This document shows positions 42,887 to 50,258 of a DNA stretch of 64,000 nucleotides, one piece after another. The translations under genes were made by a program, and so were the position numbers. Under the pieces are notes generated by a model, which saw only the letters and a program-made list of their open reading frames with translations, did not search any database and was not told where the DNA came from. This DNA comes from Halosimplex litoreum. GTDB taxonomy: Archaea; Halobacteriota; Halobacteria; Halobacteriales; Haloarculaceae. Where the stretch lies: contig NZ_CP065856.1 of the NCBI RefSeq assembly GCF_016065055.1, positions 1,797,836 to 1,861,835 on the forward strand, read 5' to 3'. Within the stretch, counting starts at the first letter, position 1, and each line of letters begins with the position of its first letter.

Positions 42887-43440
42887 GCGACCACCTCGAC
42901 CTCCACTACGTTGTAGATCTGCCCGCTCGAACTCGTGTCGAGATCCGCGGCGAAAAACTGGTTCCGTGCGGTCGGTGTACAGGCTCCCGAGCAGACATCA
43001 CGGTCGTACAGCGTTACAACCGTCGACGCGCGGACCGCGCCGTCCCCAGGCACTCCGTTGTAGACGAGCCTCGTCTGCTCGCGCCCGTTCGACGGCGTCC
43101 GATGGGAGACGACGACGTTGGCCGTCACCGTTTCGTCGAGACTCTGCCGTAGCGCCGATCCGAAATCGTTCGATGGGTAGGCGTTCGTATACCACCCCTC
43201 CCCCCCGCTGGTGAAGCCGCCTCCGTCCCAGTCGTTCACGAGCGCGTCTCTGAGGCTCCCGCTTTCGACCGCCGTCGTGAGAACGCTGTCGAGCGTCGCG
43301 CCCTCGACCGGCGACTCCGTCCCACCGCTCGTCGCCGGCGTGAGTACCGTCGCCTGGAGCGCGAACGCGATCCCCGCGAGTACCACTAACGCGGCCAGTA
43401 CGCCTTCGAGCGCGAACATCTGTCCTCTGTCGCTTTCCAT
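42874..43440 (-). CDS. Pilin-like protein 2 of the minus-strand operon
   Basis: 188 residues. MESDRGQMFALEGVLAALVVLAGIAFALQATVLTP: D-R-G-Q leader and hydrophobic helix containing a Glu (position +6 from the predicted cut: QMFALEG), reminiscent of the conserved Glu5 of type IV pilins that sets subunit register. The rest is Thr/Ser/Gly-rich with one closely spaced Cys pair (DVCSGACT). It begins one base after the stop of the first gene of the operon and overlaps the next. Confidence 0.78.
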   Translation of the reverse strand: MESDRGQMFALEGVLAALVVLAGIAFALQATVLTPATSGGTESPVEGATLDSVLTTAVESGSLRDALVNDWDGGGFTSGGEGWYTNAYPSNDFGSALRQSLDETVTANVVVSHRTPSNGREQTRLVYNGVPGDGAVRASTVVTLYDRDVCSGACTPTARNQFFAADLDTSSSGQIYNVVEVEVVAWQG

Positions 43441-43441
43441 G

Positions 43442-43999
43442 TTACCACGTCCTCACTACGACGAACACGTCTTCCCCCTGCAACCGCGTGAAGCGGGTGG
43501 CTGCGACGTAGTTCTGATTCCGAACCGCGCTCGGTCCCGCTGTGAGTCGCGTGTCCCCTGTCCCACAACTGGCTGCTGGAACGACTGATCCCCCCTGATA
43601 ACACAGAACTTCGCGTGCGTCCCCGCCCGTGAGGTCGGCCTCGACCGTCACGTTGAGCGGCTGTCTTTCCGCCCGGCCGGAGTCGGCCGCGAACGAGTCG
43701 TCGCTCGCGAACGCACACTCCGTTCCGTCACCGAAGTAGGCGAGTACACAGAGCGGATCCAGGCCGGGCGACGCGGCGGACCTGTCCAGCGCCGTCTCCA
43801 CCAGATAGTCGGCGACGCGCTCGGCGGCGAGCGTGTCCTCGCTATCGATTCCGGTGTCGTCGCTCAGCGACCCGAACGCCGTCGGGACGAACACCAACAC
43901 GGCGAGCACCACCACCAGAAAGAGGCTCACGCCGATCGAGAAGTCGAAGACTGACTGGCCGCGATCGTCGACTCCGACCCCGTGAGTGTCCCGATTCAT
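43442..43999 (-). CDS. Pilin-like protein 1, first gene of the minus-strand operon
   Basis: 185 residues from the ATG giving MNRDTHGVGVDDRGQS; an in-frame codon at 44095 would add an unlikely Arg-rich stretch. DDRGQSVFDFSIGVSLFLVVVLAVLVFV repeats the R-G-Q then hydrophobic helix pattern. The outside part has four Cys (CVLAYFGDGTEC and VLCYQGG...ASCGTG), enough for two disulfides, and is acidic/Thr-rich. As the first gene it defines a single transcription unit of five genes with one-base gap or overlaps throughout. The promoter should lie in the AT-rich stretch 44105-44140. Confidence 0.78.
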   Translation of the reverse strand: MNRDTHGVGVDDRGQSVFDFSIGVSLFLVVVLAVLVFVPTAFGSLSDDTGIDSEDTLAAERVADYLVETALDRSAASPGLDPLCVLAYFGDGTECAFASDDSFAADSGRAERQPLNVTVEADLTGGDAREVLCYQGGSVVPAASCGTGDTRLTAGPSAVRNQNYVAATRFTRLQGEDVFVVVRTW

Positions 44000-44260
44000 C
44001 GGTCCCGTCACCCTGCGCGACGACCGGGAAGCGCCGGCCCCCCTGTGACCCGCACCCGCGAGCGACCCTCGCTCGCGGACGGCCCGAGTCGTCACCAGTG
44101 TCGTACGTCACATAGCATAACACGTTTAGATAAAACTTGCGCCATGCGTGAGAGTAGTTACAGGGTACTCTCTCGGTGAGTCGACGTCGATCAGGCATCG
44201 TTCGTCCCACGGGCGGGCCACCGTCGGCGTCCTTATGCCCGTTCGCCCCAACGCACGCCC
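44000..44260. other. Divergent intergenic region between pilin-like operon and DUF5787-like gene
   Basis: 261 bases with an AT-rich core at about 44105-44140 (on the minus strand TTTATCTAAACG) that could serve the operon. No gene is seen in it. Confidence 0.5.
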
Positions 44261-45280
44261 GTGCAGGAGTTCGCGTTCGAACTCGCGCTGTGTGCCCGCC
44301 TCGAAGGGGCCGAGCGGGTGGTCGGTCGCCAGCTCGGTGCCGCGGTCCACGGCCGACGGGTCGCCGACGTGTGTCTGGTCGAGCCGGGGCCCGAGTTCGA
44401 GCGCCGGGCGGCGATCACGCCCGAGACGGTCCCGCCGCTCGCCATCGAGAGCACCGTCGGACCGGGCACCGCGCGGTCGGTCACCGACGCCTTCGACTGC
44501 CACCCCGACCGCGCCCGCGCGGTCGCCGAGCGGGCGGTCGAACTGGGCTACTTCGAGCGCGAGCGGACGGGTGCGAGCACGGCCGTCCGCGCGACGGTCC
44601 GCTACCCCGACGACTGGTTCGACTCACTGGTCGGTATCGAGAACAAGCCCGACCTGGACCGTCCGGGCGACCTGCGGGACCAGCTCCGCATCGACGCCTC
44701 GCTGGGGCTGTTCGACGAGGTGATACTGGCGACGGAGACGTACGTCACCGGCGCGCACCTGAATCGGCTGCCCGAGGCGGTCGGGGTCTGGCGGTTCGAC
44801 CCCGAGACCGGCGACCGCGAGGTCGTCCGCGAGCCCGACCAACTCGACGCTGACGGACCGGGCATCGAGTTGCTCGACCGCGAAGCCGGTCGCGCCGAGA
44901 TCCGACCGGTCACCGCCGACGAGAAGCGCCGCCAGCGCCGCCGGATCGCCGAACGGGCCTACGGGAAAGGGTGGCGGACCTACGAGCTGCCCGACTGCGA
45001 GCGGTGCGCCCCGGACGACGCCGAACCCGAGACGTTCGCCGACGCGGGGCTGCCGTGGTGCGCGTGGGCCGACGAGATCGTCCGTCCGGTCGCCGACTGC
45101 GGGCCGGCGTGTCCGGGGTACGACCCCGTCGACGGCGACGACGATAGCGACGAGGAAAAGGAGGGGGAGGGGAGGCCCTCGGCCCCCGACACCGAGGCCG
45201 TCCGCGCCCGGCGGAGCGCCTGGAAGCCGGACCCGGCGGGCGTCGACCGCCGGCAGGCCGGGCTCGACCGGTTCCTGTGA
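44261..45280 (+). CDS. DUF5787-like protein, possible PD-(D/E)XK nuclease
   Basis: 339 residues, GTG start. It follows a haloarchaeal conserved-hypothetical family (DUF5787 from memory). A PD-(D/E)XK-like core is suggested by RVADVCLVEPG (D near 37) and LVGIENKPDLDRPGDLRDQLRIDASLGLFDEVILAT (E-x-K near 127-129), the usual acid...E-x-K spacing with a following helix and strand. Toward the C-terminus are Cys residues (DCERC, PWC, CGPAC) that could bind zinc or an Fe-S cluster, as in Cas4/RecB-type nucleases. The tail is acidic and disordered. DNA cleavage is a hypothesis only. Confidence 0.7.
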   Translation: MQEFAFELALCARLEGAERVVGRQLGAAVHGRRVADVCLVEPGPEFERRAAITPETVPPLAIESTVGPGTARSVTDAFDCHPDRARAVAERAVELGYFERERTGASTAVRATVRYPDDWFDSLVGIENKPDLDRPGDLRDQLRIDASLGLFDEVILATETYVTGAHLNRLPEAVGVWRFDPETGDREVVREPDQLDADGPGIELLDREAGRAEIRPVTADEKRRQRRRIAERAYGKGWRTYELPDCERCAPDDAEPETFADAGLPWCAWADEIVRPVADCGPACPGYDPVDGDDDSDEEKEGEGRPSAPDTEAVRARRSAWKPDPAGVDRRQAGLDRFL

Positions 45281-45281
45281 C

Positions 45282-45530
45282 TCACTCGACGGTGTCGCCG
45301 GCCGTGTCGTCGCCGGCCGCCCCGTCGTCGCTCCCGTCCGTTCGTTCGCGCAGGTAGCGGCTCCCGGCGACGTAGACGAGCGTGAATATCAGGACGAACG
45401 ACGCCGTCTCGGCGGGCGCGACGGCCCCGTCGAGCGCGAGTTGCACCCCGAGGTAGGCCACCGTCGCGACGGCCGCGACGACGACCGTCGCGAGGACGGG
45501 GCGCTCGACCGCGATATCGTCCGATTCCAT
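45282..45530 (-). CDS. Small membrane protein of unknown function
   Basis: 82 residues from the ATG giving MESDDIAVERP (a second ATG two codons upstream at 45536 is possible). Two hydrophobic helices (about 11-32 and 40-57) and an acidic C-terminal tail. It is convergent, with one base between stops, with the DUF5787-like gene. Family not recognised. Confidence 0.65.
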   Translation of the reverse strand: MESDDIAVERPVLATVVVAAVATVAYLGVQLALDGAVAPAETASFVLIFTLVYVAGSRYLRERTDGSDDGAAGDDTAGDTVE

Positions 45531-45698
45531 GTTCATGCCACGCCCCACGGTCTCGATCCGCATAGCTGTGTGGGAGCCACCGCAGGTGCTTCGCCGCGCG
45601 CTCGTTCCACACGAAACGAGGGGGATCCCCGTGGCACAGACCACCGACCGGCACGGGACGGGCCAACCGTTTAGACGTGTGAACACGACACGCGCCAC

Positions 45699-46238
45699 AT
45701 GGACAGCCGCGAGTACGCGTTCGAGGGGCAGCGGCCGGAGGTACACGGATACGCCCACGTCAGCCGGGAGGCGACGCTGGTCGGCGACGTGACCGTCGAG
45801 GCGAACGCGAACGTCTGGCCGGGGGCGGTCCTGCGCGGGGACGTGGGGCCGGTCCGGGTAGGTCGCGAGTCGGCGGTCGGCGACAACGCGACCGTCCACG
45901 TCTCCGAGATCGGCGAGCGAGTGATGGTGGGTCACAGCGCCGTGCTGAACGACACGGTCGTCGAGGACGGTGCCTTGGTCGGGTTCAACGCCACCGTCAG
46001 CGACGCCGTCATCGGCGCCGGCAGCATCGTCGCGATGGGCACCGTCGTCCCGCCGGGCTACGAGGTGCCGTCCGACTCGTTCGTCCGCGGGACCCCGGCC
46101 AGGGTCACCCCGCTCTCGGAGACCAGCATCGATCCGGCGGCCGTCTTCGAGGCGTTCAGCTCCGGCGACTACGCCAACCTCGCCGACCGCCACGAGGAGC
46201 TGTTCGGCGGGGCCGCGGCGGACGCGGACGCGGAGTGA
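45699..46238 (+). CDS. Gamma-carbonic-anhydrase-like left-handed beta-helix protein
   Basis: 179 residues. Hexapeptide repeats form a left-handed beta helix over about residues 14-115 (VHGYAHVSREATLVGDVTVEANANVWPGAVLRGDVGPVRVG), then a C-terminal helix. Of the three zinc histidines of gamma-CA, two are present (H67 in TVHVSE and H79 in MVGHSAVL) but the third, five residues after the second, is N84. Zinc binding and CO2 hydration may therefore be lost, as in several gamma-CA homologues that act as structural or acyl-CoA-binding proteins. Its ATG follows the divergent small membrane gene by 168 bases. Confidence 0.87.
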   Translation: MDSREYAFEGQRPEVHGYAHVSREATLVGDVTVEANANVWPGAVLRGDVGPVRVGRESAVGDNATVHVSEIGERVMVGHSAVLNDTVVEDGALVGFNATVSDAVIGAGSIVAMGTVVPPGYEVPSDSFVRGTPARVTPLSETSIDPAAVFEAFSSGDYANLADRHEELFGGAAADADAE

Positions 46239-46673
46239 TCACTCCCGCTCGGTCGGTAGTTCCCGGTCGTTCATCCCGGACGTGTCGAAGTCGTCGGCGC
46301 CGAGGCCGTCGGCGTCGAAGTCGTCCAAGTCGGGGTCGCCCGCCCCGTCCGCGTCCAGATCCTCGACGCCGACCAGCCGCTCGACACGGCGCTTGAACTC
46401 GGTCTCGTCGATCTCGCCGCGCGCGTAGCGCGACTTGAGTTGCTCCAGCGGGTCGGCGGACTGGTCCGCGGACTCGTCGCCGGTTCCGCGGTCGGGGAGC
46501 AGCGAGCCGATCTCCTCGGCGAACACGAACAGGACCGGCGTCAGCAGGAACCACCCGACGACGAAGATCACGGCCGCGGGAGCGGCCCCGACGAACAGCG
46601 CGGTGAGCAGCCCGAACGGGAGCGTGAGTATCGAGACGAGGAGCCCCACGCCCGCGACGGGGTGGTGAACCAT
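46239..46673 (-). CDS. Membrane protein with SHOCT domain
   Basis: 144 residues. Two transmembrane helices (about 8-30 and 35-55), then a linker and the SHOCT motif DPLEQLKSRYARGEIDETEFKRRVERLV (about 74-101), followed by an acidic Asp/Gly tail. SHOCT is a short helical pair at the end of many membrane and secreted proteins and is thought to mediate oligomerisation or interaction; it is very common in haloarchaea. The stop is adjacent to that of the gamma-CA gene (convergent). Confidence 0.82.
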   Translation of the reverse strand: MVHHPVAGVGLLVSILTLPFGLLTALFVGAAPAAVIFVVGWFLLTPVLFVFAEEIGSLLPDRGTGDESADQSADPLEQLKSRYARGEIDETEFKRRVERLVGVEDLDADGAGDPDLDDFDADGLGADDFDTSGMNDRELPTERE

Positions 46674-46735
46674 ACCCTGGGTTGACAGTCAAGGCAAAAA
46701 ACGGTTCGGCCGCGCGGGCGTCGGTTCGCCGGCGG

Positions 46736-47188
46736 TCAGAGACCGCTCGTGTTCACCGCGGTCGTCACGTCGCGCCAGTTGCGGACGGTCCAGTAGCCCA
46801 GCCCGGAGGCGATCATCGCGGCCGACAGCAGGTACACCGAGAGGTGCGAGGCGACCACCGCGTCGGGGTTGGTCAGCCCGTAGACGACGCCCTCGGTGCC
46901 CAGTCCGATCATCACGAAGCCGACGACGCCGACGCCCGCCGCGGTGACGAGCGCGGGCCGCCCGTAGTACTCGGAGTGTTCGGCCGCCAGCACGGCGGCG
47001 ACGAAGCCGACCGACCCGGCGAGCACGTAGAGGGGCAGTCGCCCGACCAGCCCCGTCGCCGACCCCGACGCGATCCCCACGATGCCCATGAACGCCGCCG
47101 TCAGCGCGAGCGTCGTCGCGCAGATGAGCGGCCCCGCCCGTGCCAGTACGTCCCGTTCGAGATACCCGTTCGCCGACGTAGCCATCAC
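46736..47188 (-). CDS. Four-helix membrane protein of unknown function
   Basis: 150 residues. Four hydrophobic helices (about 19-42, 48-68, 80-101, 111-133) with short loops; an in-frame second ATG is one codon later. Conserved-looking features are few: EHSEYYGRPALV in the loop and TVRNWRDV at the end. I do not recognise a family. It is separated by 62 bases from the SHOCT gene on the same strand and could share its transcript. Confidence 0.7.
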   Translation of the reverse strand: MMATSANGYLERDVLARAGPLICATTLALTAAFMGIVGIASGSATGLVGRLPLYVLAGSVGFVAAVLAAEHSEYYGRPALVTAAGVGVVGFVMIGLGTEGVVYGLTNPDAVVASHLSVYLLSAAMIASGLGYWTVRNWRDVTTAVNTSGL

Positions 47189-47498
47189 TACAACGACGCC
47201 GGTCTCCCTACAAAAACACCCGTCAGCCGCGCGTCAGACCCGTGTGAACGAAGCGACCGGTCCGACCGCGACCGACCGGGTCGCCTCGGCCTCCAGCTGC
47301 GAAACCTATTTGTCCGCCAACGGGCTACCGACCGGTGATGACGCGGTCCGCTCTCGCGTGGCGCTGGCGCTCGCCCCATTCGAGAGCGGACGGTATCGCG
47401 AGCGCGGTCGGTCGGGCCTAACCCGGTCGCCCGGGTCGCGGTGCTCACTCGTTCTCCCGCACGTTCGCCCGCCAGCCACCGCAGATCCACCGACACAC

Positions 47499-48767
47499 AT
47501 GCACGACGACAGCGCCACCGACGCACAGCACACCGACCAGTCCGCCGAGACCGACGCCGCCGACGGCGACCGCACCGCCGCCGACCGCACCGCCGCCGAC
47601 CGCACCGCCGCCGACCGCACCGACGATGAGGAGTTCACGGTCACACCCTACGACGTGGCTGGGACCGTCGACTACGACCGCCTGCTGGAGCAGTTCGGCG
47701 CCGACCGGCTCACCGACGAGCAGGTCGCTCGCTTCCCCGACCACCCGATGGTGCGCCGCCGTGTCTTCTACGCCGGCCGCGACGTCGACCGCTACCTCGC
47801 GGCCGTCGAGGCGGGAGAGACCCACTCAATCGTCACAGGGATCGGTCCCTCCGGGCCGATGCACCTGGGCCACGTCCTCGTCTTCTACCTCGCGAAGCGA
47901 CTGCAGGAGGAGACCGGCGCGTACGTCTATATCCCGCTCTCGGACGACGAGAAGTTCTACGCGAAGGATCTGTCGTTCGAAGAGATCGAGGCGGCCACCC
48001 GCTCGAACCTCCGGGATCTGCTCGCCGTCGGCTTCGACCCCGAGCGCACCCGGATCGTCGTCGACCGGTTGGACGCCGACGTACTCTACCCGCAGGCCGC
48101 CCGCGTCGCCGCCGACATCACCCAGTCGACCGTCGACGCGACCTACGGCGACCCCGACAACGTCGGCCTGTCGTTCTACCCGGCGATGCAGGCCACCCAC
48201 CTGTTGCTCCCACAGCTGGTCCACGGCCGCCATCCGACGCTTGTCCCTATCGCCGTCGACCAGGACCCCCACGTCCGCGTCTGTCGCGACGTGGCCGCCA
48301 AAGAACGGTTCGACGTGGACAAACCGGGCGCGCTGCTCGGCAAGTTCCTCCCCGCGCTCGACGGCCCCGGGAAGATGTCTTCCTCGTCGGACGCGCCCGC
48401 CATCGAACTGACCGACGACCGCGAGACCGTCCGGGCGAAGATCGTGCAGTACGCCCACTCGGGCGGTCGCGTCGATATCGACGAACACCGCGAACACGGC
48501 GGCGACCCGAGCGTCGACGTGGCCTACCAGTACCTCCACACGTTCTTCGAGCCCGACGACGAGCGCGTCGAACAGCTGGCGGCCGACTACCGCTCCGGGG
48601 CGCTTCTCTCGGGCGAACTGAAGGGGATCGCCGCCGAGCGGATCGGTGACTTCCTCGCCGAGCATCGGAAGCGACGCGAGGCGCTGGGCGATCTGGCGAC
48701 GGAGCTGGCGCCGTATCGACTGACCGAAAAGGAGCGCGCGCGGTTGCGACCGTCGGTGTTCGCGTAG
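47499..48767 (+). CDS. trpS: Tryptophanyl-tRNA synthetase, canonical archaeal type
   Basis: 422 residues. HIGH is SGPMHLGHVLVF (about 117-125) and KMSKS is GPGKMSSSSDA (about 290). The DDEKF...KDLSFEEI insertion between the Rossmann halves (residues about 148-163) and TQSTVDATYGDPDNVGLSFYP are hallmarks of eukaryotic/archaeal TrpRS. An acidic N-terminal extension of about 45 residues contains a tandem DRTAA repeat encoded by three exact 15-base units. It is the second TrpRS in the window, clearly different in sequence from the 541-residue one at 8432. One probably does bulk tryptophan charging. Confidence 0.92.
   Translation: MHDDSATDAQHTDQSAETDAADGDRTAADRTAADRTAADRTDDEEFTVTPYDVAGTVDYDRLLEQFGADRLTDEQVARFPDHPMVRRRVFYAGRDVDRYLAAVEAGETHSIVTGIGPSGPMHLGHVLVFYLAKRLQEETGAYVYIPLSDDEKFYAKDLSFEEIEAATRSNLRDLLAVGFDPERTRIVVDRLDADVLYPQAARVAADITQSTVDATYGDPDNVGLSFYPAMQATHLLLPQLVHGRHPTLVPIAVDQDPHVRVCRDVAAKERFDVDKPGALLGKFLPALDGPGKMSSSSDAPAIELTDDRETVRAKIVQYAHSGGRVDIDEHREHGGDPSVDVAYQYLHTFFEPDDERVEQLAADYRSGALLSGELKGIAAERIGDFLAEHRKRREALGDLATELAPYRLTEKERARLRPSVFA
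47568..47621. repeat. 15-base tandem repeat inside the second trpS
   Basis: Three exact copies of GACCGCACCGCCGCC (47568-47612), then a partial fourth (GACCGCACC). It encodes DRTAA in the non-catalytic extension; unit gain or loss keeps the frame. Confidence 0.88.
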
Positions 48768-48801
48768 TCGCGGTCCGCGCGGCGCCGCGAGCCTGTCCGC
48801 G

Positions 48802-50037
48802 CTACGCCGCGACCGACTCGGCCAGTTCGACCAGCTCGTCACGGGGCAGGTCGCCGAGGACGGCCCGCGTCACGCCGTCGTCGTCCCAGACCACGGCCGC
48901 GCCGTCGTCGCGTTCGACGTAGGTCGCGTTCGCGCTTGCGACGGTGACGGTCTCACCCTCGGTCACGTTCTCGCTCGCGGCGCCCATCGTCGGCAGGTCG
49001 TCGCCCGTCGCGACGACGGTCACGTTCGCCGCGCCGGTGTACGTCTGGGCGGCGACGGTCCGACCCGCCCGAGTCACGACGACCGCCTCGTCGAACTCGT
49101 ACCCCTCGCTGTCGAGGCGCTGGAGCGTCACGTCGGTCCCCGCTTGGGCGGCGTCGAAGGTGTCGTAGCGTTCCTGGCCGACGGTGTTCACCGACGCGGC
49201 GTCGGGCGGCCGGAACGTGCTCTCGTGGACGCTCGCGTCGAACTGCACGCCGTCGAAGGCGACGGTCGTCCGGTTGTCGCCGTAGCTCGCGCGCAGCTGG
49301 TGGACGCGATAGTCGTCGGTGTCGACCCACACTGTCGCCTCGCCGCGGTAGGACTCGTTCGTCGATTCGACGCCGACGACGTACACCTCCGCGCCGGCGA
49401 GCGTCGTCGTCTCGCGCAGATCGACGCTCACGTTCTCGGCGAGCCACGCCGAGACGTTCGTCGAGCGGTTCCAGTCGGCCCACGAGGTGTCGTTCCAGGT
49501 GTGATTGCCGTGCCACGCCTCGCTACCGTTCCACGCGTGGCTGCCGTTCGGGGTGTGGTTGCCGGCCGCCTCGGACCGGTTGCCCGTCCAGTCGGTCTCG
49601 CCGGCCAGCGCGCGCGCCTCGGTCGCCGACTCGTTCCACGCCGAGGCGTTCTCCGGCAGCTCCCAGACGCGGGCGGTGTCGTTCGCGCCGTCGTAGACCC
49701 ACGCCACCGAGCCGTTCGTGCCGATAGCGTACTCGCTGCCGTCGTGGGTGGTGCTCAGCTTCGTCCGGTTCGGTCGGTCGACCACGAACGAGACGGTTTT
49801 CGAGCGCTCCGCGGAGGCGTTGGCGACGGTGACGGTCGCCTCGCCGGTCAGCGTCTCGGCGCTCTCGTAGCGCTGCTCGACCCGGTCGAGGACCTCCTCG
49901 CCGTCCGGCTGCGCGTCGCCGTCTAGGGTGCCCGCGGGCATCGCGCCGGTCGCGACGGCCGCCGCGAGCGCCACTGCGAGGACGCCGACGGCGACCAGCG
50001 CGGACCGCATCGGGAGGGACCCGCTGTCGTCTGTCAT
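48802..50037 (-). CDS. Exported LolA-like/outer-membrane-lipoprotein-sorting-type protein, glycosylation-rich
   Basis: 411 residues (an internal ATG at 50010 could also start it). N-terminal hydrophobic export signal (SALVAVGVLAVALAAAVATGAMPAG) without lipobox. The mature part begins EEVLDRVEQRYESAETLTGEATVTV, a LolA/LppX-like half-barrel opening seen in many haloarchaeal secreted proteins; a second related domain is visible around residue 300 (DVTLQRLDSEGYEF). Around 150-190 is an Asn/His/Trp-rich stretch with a run of N-x-S/T sequons (NHTPNGS, NGSEAWHGNHTWNDTSW, NRSTNVS), about 20 in total, suggesting heavy N-glycosylation. Binding of a hydrophobic ligand is inferred from the fold. Confidence 0.78.
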   Translation of the reverse strand: MTDDSGSLPMRSALVAVGVLAVALAAAVATGAMPAGTLDGDAQPDGEEVLDRVEQRYESAETLTGEATVTVANASAERSKTVSFVVDRPNRTKLSTTHDGSEYAIGTNGSVAWVYDGANDTARVWELPENASAWNESATEARALAGETDWTGNRSEAAGNHTPNGSHAWNGSEAWHGNHTWNDTSWADWNRSTNVSAWLAENVSVDLRETTTLAGAEVYVVGVESTNESYRGEATVWVDTDDYRVHQLRASYGDNRTTVAFDGVQFDASVHESTFRPPDAASVNTVGQERYDTFDAAQAGTDVTLQRLDSEGYEFDEAVVVTRAGRTVAAQTYTGAANVTVVATGDDLPTMGAASENVTEGETVTVASANATYVERDDGAAVVWDDDGVTRAVLGDLPRDELVELAESVAA

Positions 50038-50229
50038 TGACGCCGCTTAGGGTCGGAGACTCATAACGGCACGGTCGCCGTCGAGCCGGTCGAGCCGGCG
50101 ATTTCCCCGCGAGGGGGGCGGGAGCCGGGCTCCGGCGGACGGTCGGGGCGATACCGGACACTGGCCGGGAATTCGTCGGATACTTGCCGTTTACAATCGG
50201 GGCCAGAGTGGTGTGAACTGTCTGAAGAC

Positions 50230-50235
50230 TTATTA
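50230..50235 (+). promoter_or_regulatory. TATA element of the DUF1508-array gene
   Basis: TTATTA lies 24-29 bases before the ATG at 50259, leaderless spacing; the flanks are otherwise GC-rich. It favours the ATG at 50259 over the GTG at 50247. Confidence 0.5.
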
Positions 50236-50258
50236 GCACCACCTCTGTGCGCTGGGTC

